The notes: generated by a model from the letters alone, not told the origin. A DNA stretch of 64,000 nt from an uncultured Pseudomonas sp. (GCF_913774235.1 NZ_CAJYDW010000006.1:1-64000); one strand, 5' to 3'; counted from the stretch's first letter, positions 48,548 to 58,241 are shown. Numbers and translations are program-made.

Positions 48548-49282
48548 ATGTTCGATTACCAAGCCCCAGCCGACCTGCTCAGAGACCGCATCATCCTCGT
48601 CACCGGAGCCAATCGCGGTATCGGCGCCGCCCTGGCCAAGGGCTGTGCTACCCTCGGGGCACGAGTGATCCTCCAGGGACGCGATGCCGCGGCGCTGGAT
48701 AGGGTCTCCCAGGAGATCCGGGCCAACGGTGGCCAGGCCGAGCCCCTGACGCTGGATCTCGAACAGGCCGATGCGGCTGCCTATGCCGCCGTGGCGGAGC
48801 TTTTGCAGCAGCGCCACGGTCGCCTGGATGGGCTGGTGCACAACGCCGGCCTGCTGGGACCGCGGGTACTGCTGGAGCAGACGCCCGCCGCGGCGTTGGC
48901 GCAGGTCATGCAGGTCAATGTGCACGCCGGTTTCGCCCTCACCCAGGCACTGCTGCCACTGCTCAGGGCGTCAGCCGATGCCTCGGTGGTCTTCACGTCG
49001 AGCAGTGTCGGGCGCAAGGGACGCGCCGGCTGGGGCGCCTACTCGGTGTCCAAGTTCGCCACCGAAGGCCTGATGCAGGTCTGGGCCGAAGAGCTGGCGG
49101 ATGCCGGCATTCGCGTCAACAGCGTCAACCCGGGCGGCACCCGTACCGCCATGCGTGCGGCGGCCTATCCCGAGGAAGACCCGGCGCGCGTGCCCCTGCC
49201 GGAAGCCATTCTGCCGGTCTATCTCTACCTGCTCGGCCCCGTAGGCCGCGGCACCACGGGGCAAGCCCTCAACGCCCAGTGA
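48548..49282 (+). CDS. yciK: YciK-type short-chain dehydrogenase
   Basis: A 244-residue classical SDR. It has ILVTGANRGIGAALA (cofactor motif), LVHNAGLLGPR, VVFTSSSVGRKG and YSVSKFA (catalytic YxxxK). The C-terminus RGTTGQALNAQ is characteristic of YciK. The physiological substrate is unknown. The start is the ATG at 48548, eight bases after mupP; a longer frame overlaps mupP. Confidence 0.93.
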   Translation: MFDYQAPADLLRDRIILVTGANRGIGAALAKGCATLGARVILQGRDAAALDRVSQEIRANGGQAEPLTLDLEQADAAAYAAVAELLQQRHGRLDGLVHNAGLLGPRVLLEQTPAAALAQVMQVNVHAGFALTQALLPLLRASADASVVFTSSSVGRKGRAGWGAYSVSKFATEGLMQVWAEELADAGIRVNSVNPGGTRTAMRAAAYPEEDPARVPLPEAILPVYLYLLGPVGRGTTGQALNAQ

Positions 49283-49292
49283 TGCCGCGGAG

Positions 49293-51245
49293 CTAGACGT
49301 GGAAGCGACGCACCAGCGTGGTGAGTTCGTCGCCCAGGTTGGCCAATTCCCGACTGGCCGCTGCGGTCGCCGCCATCACCTCGCTGGTCTGATCGGCCCC
49401 GTCGCGGATCCGCGTCACGTTGACCGCGACCTCTTCCGCCACGGCGCTCTGCTGTACCGCCGCAGCGGCGATCTGCTGATTCTTCTGCTGGATGCTCGCT
49501 ACCGCGGTGGCGATCTCGTCGAAAGCCTGCCGGGTATCGGTCGCATTGGCTACCGTGCCAGACAATAGCTGTTCACTCTGGTGCATCCGGCCTACCGCTT
49601 CGTTGCTACCCCGCTGAAGCACGGAGATGAGCTGCTCAATCTCGACGCTGGACTGTTGCGTCCGCTTCGCCAGGGCACGCACCTCGTCGGCGACCACGGC
49701 GAAACCCCGCCCCTGGTCGCCAGCTCGCGCCGCCTCGATGGCCGCGTTAAGCGCCAGCAGGTTGGTCTGCTCGGCCACGGCCTTGATCACGTCGAGCACG
49801 GCGCTGATCGCCTGGCTGTCGCGAGAGACCCCCTGCAGACTGTCGGCCGCCGCGCGTACGTCCACGCCCAGCGTCTCGATGCCGGCCAGACTTCTGCCCA
49901 CCACGGCCTGGCCATCGCTGACCTGGCGCTCGGCCTGATCCACCGCACCCGCGGCGCCCTCGGCATCCTCGGCAACGCTATGGGCGGTCGCGGCCAGTTC
50001 CGCCATGGCGGCGGCCACCTGATCGGTTTCCTCGCGCTGGCGCGTCATACCCAACTGGGCTTCGCGCGCCTGGTCGGCCAGTGCCTCGGCGGCCTGGCCC
50101 AAGCGGCCGATACCGTTCTGCAGTTGCAGCACCATGCTGCGCAGGGCAGCCACCATGCTGGCACTGGAACGCTGCAATTGACCGATCTCGTCCGTACGAT
50201 CGACTTTCAGCTCGACATCCAGCTCGCCTTCGGCGATGCGCTCGGCGGCGGCGATTACCTTGCGGAGCGGCCGCACGATGGCCAGGGTGATGAACAACGC
50301 CGCCAGGGTGCCAACGACCAGCGCCAGCAAGGCGATACTGGCGATCGCCAGCATGCGCTTGGTCATCATGGCCTGCAGCTCGGCCTCCTGTTGCGCGTAG
50401 AGCGCGTCGACGCGCTGCACGGCGGTTTCGGCCAGGTTGGTCACGCCCGCTCCAGCGGTCTGCTCCTTGGCCAGCACGGCGGCATAGTCGCCAAGGCGAG
50501 CGGTGAATTCCTTGATGTTGGTCGAGACGTCCTGAATGACGGAAGAGTAGGCCGGATCGCTCAATTGCGGCTCCACCTTCGCCAATAGCGCCAGCGCGGC
50601 AGCAGCCGAGGGCAGCGGTGAGTCGTCCACGGTGGACTTGCTCGCCCGGGCCTGGGCCTCGTCCAGGCTCTTGAGCATCAGTCGATAGAGTTCACTCACT
50701 TGCTGGGAGAGCGCCAGCAGCTCGGCCCCCTGCTTGCCGCCGGAATCACGCAGGGCATAGGTTCCGTCATCCAATAGGCCGGACTGGAGGATATCCAGGC
50801 TATTGGCAGCGCCCTCCACCAGGAAGGTCGCTCCCTCCATGGCCAAGCGCCGGGAGGTGTTGAGTCTTTCGAATTCGTTGAAGGCCGCGCCATAGGCCTT
50901 GAGGGTATCGGTGGCAGCCGCTACGCCAACGGCATCGCCATTGCCCACTTCGCTCCCGAGCTTGGCGAGGCCGTCGAGTATCACCGGCAAGTTCTTCTGC
51001 AGTCGCTCGGACAGGGCCTTGTCACCGGTCAGGCGAAAACCCTGTTCCAGCGTCCGCATCTGCATCATCTGCCGGTTGACCGCCGCCATCTCCTTGAGCG
51101 AGCCGAAGCGGCGCTCGACATCCTTGAGCGCCAGCCCACCCTGAATGGCGACCACCAGGGTGAGCAGCAAGACGAGCCCAAAGCCAACCGCCAACTTCGT
51201 CGCGGTGAGCCAGTTGGCCAACCGAAATCTCGCCATCCTGCCCAT
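49293..51245 (-). CDS. Methyl-accepting chemotaxis protein
   Basis: A 650-residue chemoreceptor. TM1 is at about 13-38 ([21 protein letters not shown]). A long helical periplasmic domain of about 260 residues (40-300) resembles the helical bimodular sensor type. TM2 is at about 300-325. A HAMP domain ([20 protein letters not shown]) and a signalling domain with the hairpin tip [21 protein letters not shown] follow. The ligand cannot be deduced. The GGGAG site supports the first ATG. A 10-bp inverted repeat lies in its leader. Confidence 0.93.
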   Translation of the reverse strand: MGRMARFRLANWLTATKLAVGFGLVLLLTLVVAIQGGLALKDVERRFGSLKEMAAVNRQMMQMRTLEQGFRLTGDKALSERLQKNLPVILDGLAKLGSEVGNGDAVGVAAATDTLKAYGAAFNEFERLNTSRRLAMEGATFLVEGAANSLDILQSGLLDDGTYALRDSGGKQGAELLALSQQVSELYRLMLKSLDEAQARASKSTVDDSPLPSAAAALALLAKVEPQLSDPAYSSVIQDVSTNIKEFTARLGDYAAVLAKEQTAGAGVTNLAETAVQRVDALYAQQEAELQAMMTKRMLAIASIALLALVVGTLAALFITLAIVRPLRKVIAAAERIAEGELDVELKVDRTDEIGQLQRSSASMVAALRSMVLQLQNGIGRLGQAAEALADQAREAQLGMTRQREETDQVAAAMAELAATAHSVAEDAEGAAGAVDQAERQVSDGQAVVGRSLAGIETLGVDVRAAADSLQGVSRDSQAISAVLDVIKAVAEQTNLLALNAAIEAARAGDQGRGFAVVADEVRALAKRTQQSSVEIEQLISVLQRGSNEAVGRMHQSEQLLSGTVANATDTRQAFDEIATAVASIQQKNQQIAAAAVQQSAVAEEVAVNVTRIRDGADQTSEVMAATAAASRELANLGDELTTLVRRFHV

Positions 51246-51259
51246 ACAGTGCTCCCAAG

Positions 51260-51302
51260 AGAATCGGCTCTACACGGACTTTCGTCTGCAACAGCCGATT
51301 CT
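51260..51302. repeat. Inverted repeat in the chemoreceptor leader
   Basis: AGAATCGGCT and its complement AGCCGATTCT are separated by 23 bases, just upstream of the chemoreceptor start. It could be a regulator site or a leader hairpin; no family is recognised. Confidence 0.35.
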
Positions 51303-51392
51303 TGAGGGCCTGGGAGACCAAGTCACCCGTATCTGTCGCGGGCGGTTACGCGCGAGTCGTTTTTCATGGTGGCTCTAGGGCACTACTCGCAC

Positions 51393-51683
51393 TCAGCGCC
51401 CGGCGCGGGACTCCCGAATGTAGAAACGGGCCTTTTCCGCGTTCTTCACGCAGCCATCGTAGGCCTCGACCTGCTGCTGCGTCTTGGCGGTGGACAGCAG
51501 CGCCAGTGCCTTGGAATAGCTGACCGTGCCGGAAAATCCCTCGGCCTTGGCCAGGTCCAGTTCCTGCCAGGCGGAACGGGTCTGGCTGGCGCAGCTGTCA
51601 CGATTGACCACCTTGCCCGAACAGCCGGCGAGCACGGCGAGTGCCAGGGCGGCAGACACCACTGGGACCAGTTTCGACTTCAT
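51393..51683 (-). CDS. Small lipoprotein of unknown function
   Basis: A 96-residue protein with a lipoprotein signal (SAALALAVLAGC, lipobox LAGC at 18-21). The mature part carries two further cysteines (DSCAS and YDGCV) that could form a disulfide and a helical stretch rich in Ala, Lys and Gln. The frame extends upstream over selU sequence without meaning; the ATG at 51683 is the only start giving a lipobox at the proper place. It lies 79 bases after selU. Confidence 0.8.
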   Translation of the reverse strand: MKSKLVPVVSAALALAVLAGCSGKVVNRDSCASQTRSAWQELDLAKAEGFSGTVSYSKALALLSTAKTQQQVEAYDGCVKNAEKARFYIRESRAGR

Positions 51684-51762
51684 CTTCTTCTCCTTGCGAG
51701 CGGGGGCGACTAGCCGAAAGCACCGGATAGTCGCTGCGTAGACCGCTTTCATGCGGCGCTGT

Positions 51763-52863
51763 TCAGCCGGCGCGGCGTAGATAGTCGACCACCGCGGCCT
51801 GGTCGCCACTGAACACCACGCGGGATGCCTTGCTCTCACGCTGGTAGGCGTACATCGGGTCGTAGTATTCCGCCAGCAGCCCCTCGATCCAGCCGCGATG
51901 GGCCACCACGTCGCCCGAGCCTTCCTGTTCGACCAGCGCCGTCTCCAGGATGGCCGACAACCGCTGGAAGCGCTCGCCGCCGAGGCGCTTGGCGATGCCG
52001 GAGAGACTCTTGCGCAACTGTTCGGCGAACAAGGCGAAGCCCTGCTCCGGTCCGTGCAGGGCAATGAATTCCGCCGCCAGGTCGACGACGTAGTCGCGCA
52101 GGATGCGTTCGACGCGATTCTCCCGACTGTCTTCCAGCCAGACCAGCGGGAACTGCTGCATACTCTGGTGCAATTCCAGCGGTAGCGAGCAGCGGCCGAC
52201 CAGGCGTGATTCGTCTTCCAGTACGAAAGACGTCTGTCCGGCATGACGGCGGCGCAGCAGGTCGATGGCCAGGCGATTCTCGAAGTCGATCTGACCCGGT
52301 TGCGGCGTGGCGCGCTTGCCGAAGCTGGAGCCACGGTGATTGGCATGGCCTTCGAGATCGACGGCGTTGGCGAGCTGGGCCACCACCTCGGTCTTGCCAG
52401 TGCCGGTCATGCCGCCCACCACCACGAAGCGACACTCGGCGAGCGCCTGTTGCAGCGTCTCGATCAGGAAGGTCCGCATGGCCTTGTAGCCACCCACCAC
52501 CCGCGGATAGGCAATGCCGCCCTCGCTGCGCAGCCACTGCTGGCTGATCTGCGAGCGCAGGCCACCGCGGAAGCAATAGAGATAGCCGTCCGGATGGGCC
52601 TGGGCGAAGGCGGCCCAGGCCTGGATACGCTGCTCTTTCACCGTGCCAGACACCAGCTGATGTCCCAGCTCCAGCGCCGCCTGCTGGCCCTGCTGCTTGT
52701 AGCGGGTGCCGACGCGCTGACGCTCCAGGTCGTTCATCAGCGGCAGGTTGGTGGCCATGGGAAAGGCGCCCTTGGCGAACTCCACCGGGGCGCGCACATC
52801 GATCAGCGGCACCTCGCTCAGGAACAGCGCCCGCAGGTCGCGGGCATCCTCACGCTGGGTCAT
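51763..52863 (-). CDS. selU: tRNA 2-selenouridine synthase SelU/MnmH
   Basis: A 366-residue enzyme. The N-terminal rhodanese domain covers about 15-130, with the catalytic Cys in [14 protein letters not shown]. The C-terminal P-loop domain has [11 protein letters not shown]. It replaces sulfur with selenium at the wobble 2-thiouridine through a geranylated intermediate, using selenophosphate from SelD. The start shares one base with the selD stop (TGATG), so the two are coupled. A longer frame into selD is not real. Confidence 0.96.
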   Translation of the reverse strand: MTQREDARDLRALFLSEVPLIDVRAPVEFAKGAFPMATNLPLMNDLERQRVGTRYKQQGQQAALELGHQLVSGTVKEQRIQAWAAFAQAHPDGYLYCFRGGLRSQISQQWLRSEGGIAYPRVVGGYKAMRTFLIETLQQALAECRFVVVGGMTGTGKTEVVAQLANAVDLEGHANHRGSSFGKRATPQPGQIDFENRLAIDLLRRRHAGQTSFVLEDESRLVGRCSLPLELHQSMQQFPLVWLEDSRENRVERILRDYVVDLAAEFIALHGPEQGFALFAEQLRKSLSGIAKRLGGERFQRLSAILETALVEQEGSGDVVAHRGWIEGLLAEYYDPMYAYQRESKASRVVFSGDQAAVVDYLRRAG

Positions 52864-53897
52864 CAGGCCACCTCGACCGCATGGGCGCGGCGAGCCACCA
52901 ACTGGCCGATGGGCTGCAAGGCCAAGCCTTGCTCGGCAGCCACCGCCCGGAACTCCGCCTCGCCCTCGGGCGTGACGGCGACGAGCAGCCCGCCGCTGGT
53001 CTGGGGATCGCACAGCAGCTGGCGGCGGCGCTCGTCGAGCGGGGCGATGCGGGCGCCGTAGCTGTCGAAGTTGCGCTCCGTCCCGCCGGGGACGCAGCCC
53101 TGGTCGAGATAGAAATCCACCCCTGGCAACTGGGGGATGGCGGCGAAGTCGAGCTCTGCGGTCAGGCCGCTGCCATCGGCCATTTCCACCAGGTGGCCGA
53201 GCAGGCCGAAGCCAGTGACGTCGGTCATCGCCGTGACCCCCGCCAGGCGCCCGAAGCGGCTGCCGGGACGGTTGAGCTGGCACATGGTGTCGCGCGCCAG
53301 GTGCTGGTCGGCCGGCCGCAGCAGGGCGCGCTTCTCGGCGGTGGTGAGGATGCCGATGCCCAGCGGCTTGGTCAGGTAGAGGCGGTTGCCCAGGGTCGCG
53401 GTGTCGTTGCGCTTGAGATGACGCTTTTCGACGATACCGGTGACCGCCAGGCCGAAGATCGGCTCGGGGGCATCGATGGAATGTCCGCCAGCCAGGGGAA
53501 TGCCGGCCTCGTCGCAGACCCGGCGACCGCCGGCGATGACCTCGCGGGCCACCTCGGGCGGCAGGACGTTGACCGGCCAGCCGAGGATGGCGATGGCCAG
53601 CAAGGGATCGCCGCCCATGGCGTAGATGTCGCTGATCGCATTGGTGGCGGCGATGCGGCCGAAATCGAAGGGATCGTCGACGATGGGCATGAAGAAATCG
53701 GTGGTGGATACCACGCCTCGCTCCTCGTCCAGGCCGTACACCGCGGCATCGTCACGCGAGGCGTTGCCGACCCAGAGGCGCGGGTCCAGGTGTTGGGCAC
53801 CGCTCCCCGCCAGGATGGTCTCCAGGGTCTTGGGGGCGATCTTGCAACCACAGCCGGCGCCGTGGCTGTATTGGGTGAGGCGAATGGGATGAGACAT
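52863..53897 (-). CDS. selD: Selenophosphate synthetase SelD
   Basis: A 344-residue enzyme making selenophosphate from selenide and ATP. The N-terminus has [11 protein letters not shown] with the catalytic Cys encoded as cysteine rather than selenocysteine, and the adjacent Lys. Further stretches are [18 protein letters not shown] and [17 protein letters not shown]. It is directly upstream of selU. No selA or selB is in this window, so the visible use of selenium is tRNA modification. Confidence 0.97.
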   Translation of the reverse strand: MSHPIRLTQYSHGAGCGCKIAPKTLETILAGSGAQHLDPRLWVGNASRDDAAVYGLDEERGVVSTTDFFMPIVDDPFDFGRIAATNAISDIYAMGGDPLLAIAILGWPVNVLPPEVAREVIAGGRRVCDEAGIPLAGGHSIDAPEPIFGLAVTGIVEKRHLKRNDTATLGNRLYLTKPLGIGILTTAEKRALLRPADQHLARDTMCQLNRPGSRFGRLAGVTAMTDVTGFGLLGHLVEMADGSGLTAELDFAAIPQLPGVDFYLDQGCVPGGTERNFDSYGARIAPLDERRRQLLCDPQTSGGLLVAVTPEGEAEFRAVAAEQGLALQPIGQLVARRAHAVEVA

Positions 53898-54031
53898 GGG
53901 TACTCCGGAGCGGCGTGGCGCTCGGTCGACGAGCAGCGCGAAGGGGCGTCATAGTAACAAAAGCCCGCTCGGCGGCGGCGAGCCTCGGGCCTAGCAGATC
54001 GTCGGGCAAAGCAAAAGGCCTGTTTTTCGGC

Positions 54032-54058
54032 GGTAATCCACAGTTGCTGTGGATAACC
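54032..54058. promoter_or_regulatory. Inverted DnaA-box-like pair
   Basis: TAATCCACA on the plus strand and TGTGGATAA (a perfect TTATCCACA on the minus strand) form 12-base arms with one mismatch around a 3-base spacer. This could be a DnaA-binding site or a strong hairpin before selD. Confidence 0.45.
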
Positions 54059-54202
54059 TCGTGGAAAACCTTCGACCGGCCGCGGACAAGCGAGTGGGGA
54101 TGCGGCGATGAACGATCTGGCGATTTTTTAGCCGCCTCTCCGACTATTTTTTTCCCGTGCAGGGTGGCGGTCGAAGGCGCCGTGCGTTATGGCCAGACTG
54201 GG

Positions 54203-54370
54203 CTAGTGTGGTGTTTCAGAAGTTCGCGCAAGAATTGGCGAGTGATTTTTTTGGCGGGGGCTAGGCGCCGCGACGAGTCATAGCAGGGCTATGGCGAGGA
54301 GTGGCAACAACGCCTGCGCCGAAAAAGCGCCGCCAAAATTGTGCAGGTAATTTCTGAAACACCACACTAG
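54203..54370. mobile_element. Foldback MITE with 19-bp terminal inverted repeats, probably IS630-related
   Basis: The ends are a perfect 19-bp inverted repeat (CTAGTGTGGTGTTTCAGAA and its complement). Further inverted pairs lie inside (TTTTGGCGG / CCGCCAAAA at 54249 and 54330; CATAGC / GCTATG at the centre, 54279-54293), so the whole 168 bases can fold on itself. Both ends show CTAG, the preferred target of IS630-type elements, which duplicate TA. No transposase is encoded, so it would be a non-autonomous element. Confidence 0.8.
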
Positions 54371-54402
54371 CATTGGCGGTTTCCATCAGCGCAACCTCCC
54401 GC

Positions 54403-55593
54403 ATGTCCTCTCCCAGCCTTTCCTGCCGTTCGCCGTGGCAACGCGGCCTGTTGCTCGCCAGCCTCATGCTCATCGCCCTCAACCTGCGCCCGGCACTGTC
54501 GAGCCTGGCGCCCCTGTTGCGCCAGATCGAAAGCAGCACCGGTCTTTCCAGCAGCGCCATCGGACTGCTCACCACCCTGCCCGTCCTCTGCCTGGGCCTG
54601 TTCGCGCCCCTGGCGCCGCGCCTGGCCCGCCGCTGGGGTAGCGAACGCACCCTCGGCGCCATCCTGGCGCTGCTGGCAGGCGGCATCGTCCTGCGCAGCC
54701 TGCTGCCGCCTGCCGGCCTGTTCCTCGGCAGCCTGATCGCCGGCGCCTGCATCGGCATCCTCGGCGTCCTGCTGCCGGCCCTGGTCAAGCGCGACTTCCC
54801 CGCCCAGGCCGGCCAGCTCATGGGCCTCTACACCATGATGCTGTGCATCGGCGCCGCCCTGGCCGCCGGCGCGACCGCTCCGCTGGCCGAGGCCTTCGAC
54901 GGCCGCTGGCAACCCGCCCTGGCGACCTGGGCGGCGGTGGCCCTGGTGGCCCTGCTGGCGTGGCTGCCGCAACTGCGCCAGCCGCCCAGCGTGCTGGCCC
55001 GACGCCACGCGGGAGGTTCGCTGTGGCGCAATCGCCTGGCCTGGCAGATCACCCTCTACATGGGGCTGCAATCATCCCTGGCCTACATCGTGTTCGGCTG
55101 GCTGCCCACCCTGCTGGTCGACCGCGGTCTCGGCACCGTGCAAGCCGGCGTGATGCTGTCGGGCTCGATACTGACCCAACTGGTCAGTGCCCTGACCGCC
55201 CCCTGGCTCGCGACACGTGGACGAGACCAGCGCCCGGCCATCGTCCTGGTCATGACCCTGACCCTCGCCGGCCTGCTCGGCTGCCTCTACGCGCCCTTGG
55301 GCAGCCTCTGGCTCTGGGCCGTGGTGCTGGGAATGGGCCAGGGCGGCACCTTCAGCCTGGCCCTCGCCCTGCTGGTATTGCGCTCGCGGGATGCGGAGAC
55401 TGCCGGACGGCTCTCGGGGATGGCCCAGGGTGCCGGCTACAGCCTGGCCTCGCTCGGTCCACTACTGGTCGGCATCCTTCACGACGCCACCCACAGCTGG
55501 GCGCCCATGGGCGTGCTCTTTACCCTGATCGCCGTATTGGCCACGCTGTTCGGCCTGGGCGCCGGGCGCACTCGCTACGTCAACGACGTCTAG
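54403..55593 (+). CDS. MFS transporter, CynX/NimT type
   Basis: A 396-residue inner-membrane carrier with about twelve helices. It starts MSSPSLSCRSPWQRGLLLAS; the CynX-like stretch LNLRPALSSLAPLLRQIESS follows, and the central part has SSLAYIVFGWLPTLLVDRGL. Members of this group carry cyanate, nitroimidazoles or other small organics; the substrate here is unknown. The start 30 bases inside the open frame is the first ATG. Its promoter must lie in or beside the foldback element. The stop codon overlaps that of the convergent DUF4892 gene. Confidence 0.87.
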   Translation: MSSPSLSCRSPWQRGLLLASLMLIALNLRPALSSLAPLLRQIESSTGLSSSAIGLLTTLPVLCLGLFAPLAPRLARRWGSERTLGAILALLAGGIVLRSLLPPAGLFLGSLIAGACIGILGVLLPALVKRDFPAQAGQLMGLYTMMLCIGAALAAGATAPLAEAFDGRWQPALATWAAVALVALLAWLPQLRQPPSVLARRHAGGSLWRNRLAWQITLYMGLQSSLAYIVFGWLPTLLVDRGLGTVQAGVMLSGSILTQLVSALTAPWLATRGRDQRPAIVLVMTLTLAGLLGCLYAPLGSLWLWAVVLGMGQGGTFSLALALLVLRSRDAETAGRLSGMAQGAGYSLASLGPLLVGILHDATHSWAPMGVLFTLIAVLATLFGLGAGRTRYVNDV

Positions 55594-56402
55594 GGCTGTC
55601 GATAGAGACCGGCCGGCCGGCTCGCATCGCTCTGTAGCCGCGTAGCGCGAATACCTGCCTGGCTCAGGGCGCCCTGCCAGGCCGCGGCCTGGGCGCCGCC
55701 CAGGATCACGGCCACGTCGCCATTGAGCGCCAGGGCCGCGGCCAGCCGCGCCACCCAGGGCTGCTCCGGCGCGGCGCTCAGTACCGGCAGCAGCAGTTGA
55801 CCGTCGCGCTGCAACTCCTTGAGCAGGGTACTGGCGCTGGGCAGCAAGGCGGGCAACGGCTGCGCGGACTGCAGGCGCTCGGCATGCAGGTAGCCGCGGC
55901 GATTGCCGCGGGTGATGCCGTAGAGCGTCAGCACCGTCTGGGGTTCGGCCAACTGCAGCACCAACAGCCCTTGCTGATCGTCGGGGCCATAGAGCATGGC
56001 TTCGCCAAGGATGTTGTTGGCGATGACGTTGCTGGCGCCGCAATCGCGCCCCTCGCACCAGTAGAGCAGCGTCGCGCCGCGCTGCTGCAGGCGCTGACGC
56101 TCGGCGTCGAGGCGAGCCAGTGGCGGATGACCGCTGGCCAGCTCGAAGGTCTGGGCCTGCAGTTCGCCTTCGACCTGCAGCGAATCCTCCAGCCGCAGCC
56201 GCCCGCCGATGCGGCTGGCCGGTCCCAGGGGATAGAGGCGCTCCGTCACGGCCGGTCCGCTGTCGCGGACGAGCTGCGCGTGGTCGAAGGGTTCGAGTTC
56301 GGCCAATACGGCAGCCTGCACGCCGCCCAGGGACGACAGCAGGCCAACCAGCAGCAGACGGCGGGCAAGGATGAGAGATGGATCACAACGACGGCTAGGC
56401 AT
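55590..56402 (-). CDS. DUF4892 exported protein
   Basis: A 270-residue protein with an N-terminal signal (LARRLLLVGLLSSLGGVQAA). The mature part has FDHAQLVRDSGPAVTERLYPLG, YWCEGRDCGASNVIANNILGE and YGITRGNRRGYLHAERL, which I recognise as DUF4892. It is probably periplasmic with a possible disulfide in the WCEGRDC stretch. The function is unknown. It ends the gpsA-side gene series and overlaps the MFS stop by four bases. Confidence 0.85.
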   Translation of the reverse strand: MPSRRCDPSLILARRLLLVGLLSSLGGVQAAVLAELEPFDHAQLVRDSGPAVTERLYPLGPASRIGGRLRLEDSLQVEGELQAQTFELASGHPPLARLDAERQRLQQRGATLLYWCEGRDCGASNVIANNILGEAMLYGPDDQQGLLVLQLAEPQTVLTLYGITRGNRRGYLHAERLQSAQPLPALLPSASTLLKELQRDGQLLLPVLSAAPEQPWVARLAAALALNGDVAVILGGAQAAAWQGALSQAGIRATRLQSDASRPAGLYRQP

Positions 56403-56408
56403 GCCGCA

Positions 56409-57290
56409 TTATTCAGGCAGCCCGTCCCTGGCGGCAAAGAAGGCATTGAAACAATCTGCGACGGCCGCAGCGCCCTCCTCGTCATCGAGATGCAGATGAT
56501 GACCACCCGGCAGCTCGTAGAGATTGAACGAAGGCTGTTCCCGGGCCAGCGCCATGGCTTCGGCATGGGGCGCCAGCAGCCCGTTCGCGGCGACCACCAA
56601 GGCGGTTGGGCAACGCACGGCGCGCACGCAGGCGCGGGCCTGCTCCGGGGTGAATCTCAGCCGGCTGGGCAGGCGTAGCGAGGGATCGGAACGCCAGGTG
56701 TAGCCGCCCGGCACCGCCATCAGACCACGCTCGGCGAGTAGCTCCGCGGCTTCGCGACTGACCGTCAGAGCGCCCTTCAGCCGTGCCGCCACAGCATCCT
56801 CCACCGAGGCATAGACCGGCTTGCGGCGGTTGGGCAGTTCCAGTTCGGCAAGCAGCGCCTTGCCGAGTTTTTCCGGAGCCTCCTCCGCCGGCGTGGTGTA
56901 GGGCAGCAGGCCGTCGATCAGCGCCAGCCGCTCGATCTGCTCCGGTAGGGCCGCGGCGGCGATTACGCCAACGATGGCGCCCATGGAGTGGCCAAGCAGG
57001 CCAAAGCGATCCCAGCCCAGTTGCCGAGCGGCAGAGAGCACGTCCAGCCCATAGTCCTGGATGGCGTAGCCAACCCCGGCCGGACGATGGGCCGACAGTC
57101 CGTGCCCAGGCAGGTCCAGGGCGACGATGCGCAAACCCTGCAGCCGAGGGGCGAGCTGGGCGAAGGTCATGGCATTGTCCAGCCAGCCATGCAGCGCCAG
57201 CACCGGATAGCCGTCTTCCGGGCCGAAGACCCGGGCGCTCAGCTCGATATGGGGCAATTCCAGGCGCAACTCCTGCACCTGGGCAGTCAT
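56409..57290 (-). CDS. Alpha/beta hydrolase
   Basis: A 293-residue alpha/beta-fold hydrolase. It has VLALHGWLDNAMTFAQL with the oxyanion HGW, the nucleophile elbow LLGHSMGAIVGVIA with Ser, and a late catalytic His in ELPGGHHLHLDDEEG. It resembles bacterial esterases of the MhpC type. The substrate is unknown. It lies six bases from the DUF4892 gene and 31 from the thioesterase gene, in the same direction. Confidence 0.88.
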   Translation of the reverse strand: MTAQVQELRLELPHIELSARVFGPEDGYPVLALHGWLDNAMTFAQLAPRLQGLRIVALDLPGHGLSAHRPAGVGYAIQDYGLDVLSAARQLGWDRFGLLGHSMGAIVGVIAAAALPEQIERLALIDGLLPYTTPAEEAPEKLGKALLAELELPNRRKPVYASVEDAVAARLKGALTVSREAAELLAERGLMAVPGGYTWRSDPSLRLPSRLRFTPEQARACVRAVRCPTALVVAANGLLAPHAEAMALAREQPSFNLYELPGGHHLHLDDEEGAAAVADCFNAFFAARDGLPE

Positions 57291-57321
57291 GGCCTCAGCT
57301 CCACCGGCAGTATTGCGCGCT

Positions 57322-57765
57322 TCATGCCGTGGAAGCTTCCCGGGTCAAGGGGACCACGGCTACCGTCAGCCGCGACACGCAGGTCAAACGCCCTTCCTCA
57401 TCGCTCAGGCGGATGTCCCAGACATGGCTGCTGCGCCCCAGGTGGAGGGGGCGGGCGACCGCCGTCACGCGTCCGGAGCGTACGCCGCGCAGGTGATTGG
57501 CATTGATCTCCTGCCCCACACAATAGAAGCGCGAACGATCCACGCAGAGCATGCTGGCGATCGAGCCCACGGTTTCCGCCAAGGCCACCGAGGCACCGCC
57601 GTGCAGCAGCCCCATGGGCTGATGGGTACGCCGGTCAACCACCATACTGGCGGTCAGGCTGCTGTCGTCCCAGGCTTCGATACGCATGTCCAGGTGTTCG
57701 GCCAGGGTGTTCTCCAGCGCGCGCTCGAGGTCCTCAGGATCCGGAAGGGTCTGCCAGATGCTCAT
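57322..57765 (-). CDS. Hotdog-fold thioesterase, PaaI/YbdB type
   Basis: A 147-residue acyl-CoA thioesterase. It has MVVDRRTHQPMGLLHGGASVALAE, where the His-Gly-Gly and Glu belong to the hotdog active site, and GQEINANHLRGVRSGRVTA. The AAGGAAAG site sets the ATG at 57765; the longer frame overlaps sixA. The acyl substrate cannot be deduced; the nearby lipid genes gpsA and fabAB suggest a link to acyl metabolism. Confidence 0.88.
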   Translation of the reverse strand: MSIWQTLPDPEDLERALENTLAEHLDMRIEAWDDSSLTASMVVDRRTHQPMGLLHGGASVALAETVGSIASMLCVDRSRFYCVGQEINANHLRGVRSGRVTAVARPLHLGRSSHVWDIRLSDEEGRLTCVSRLTVAVVPLTREASTA

Positions 57766-57785
57766 GTGCTTTCCTTGAAAGGGCG

Positions 57786-58241
57786 TCAGCCGTGGAAGCG
57801 ACTGACCAGATCGAAACCGCCGGCCAGGGGCAGCGGTGCCTCCAGGCACAACAGGGAAGCGGTACCCATGGCCACCGGAGCCTGTCGATGACCGTGCAGC
57901 AACCAGCCGGCCAGTTCACCGACGAAGGGATTGTGGGTCACCAGCAGCAGCTCCTCCACCTCCAGTCGCGCCAGTTCGGCCAAGGCGCGTTCCGGATCGC
58001 CATCGGGCGTGGCCCAGGAGACGCTGTGCCGCTCGCCTGGCCAGTCCAACTGCTGCTGAACCAGGGCCGCCGTCTGCTGCGCTCGCACATAGGGACTGGC
58101 CAGGATGAGTTGCAGCCGGGCATCCCGCAGTTGCAGGGCACTGCGCAGCACCTCGGCGCGACCGGCCGCGGTCAGCTCACGCAGCTCGTCGCTCGCCGCC
58201 CGCGCCTCGGCTTCACCATGCCTGAGCAGCCAGAGCTTCAT
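57786..58241 (-). CDS. sixA: Phosphohistidine phosphatase SixA
   Basis: A 151-residue histidine phosphatase. It begins MKLWLLRHGEAEARA, with the RHG nucleophile, and has VTHNPFVGELAGWLL with the second catalytic His. SixA removes phosphate from histidine residues of phosphotransfer proteins such as PtsO/NPr or HPt domains. It overlaps the DUF4389 gene by four bases (ATGA) and precedes the thioesterase by 20 bases. Confidence 0.92.
   Translation of the reverse strand: MKLWLLRHGEAEARAASDELRELTAAGRAEVLRSALQLRDARLQLILASPYVRAQQTAALVQQQLDWPGERHSVSWATPDGDPERALAELARLEVEELLLVTHNPFVGELAGWLLHGHRQAPVAMGTASLLCLEAPLPLAGGFDLVSRFHG

Larger units (their letters stand above)
53898..54402. other. 505-base intergenic region with DnaA-like boxes and a MITE
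   Basis: The divergent gap between selD and the MFS gene contains no credible coding frame. It holds an inverted pair of DnaA-box-like 9-mers near 54034-54056, an AT-rich stretch near 54120-54160 and a foldback element at 54203-54370 that ends 32 bases before the MFS start codon. Confidence 0.75.

Noticed and set aside
52863-53897. Possible selenocysteine-containing SelD
   Set aside because: The catalytic position is an ordinary Cys codon and there is no in-frame TGA.
53915-54283. Possible small gene of 122 codons in the selD/MFS gap
   Set aside because: It has no ribosome site or recognisable features, runs into the foldback element, and its composition does not look coding.
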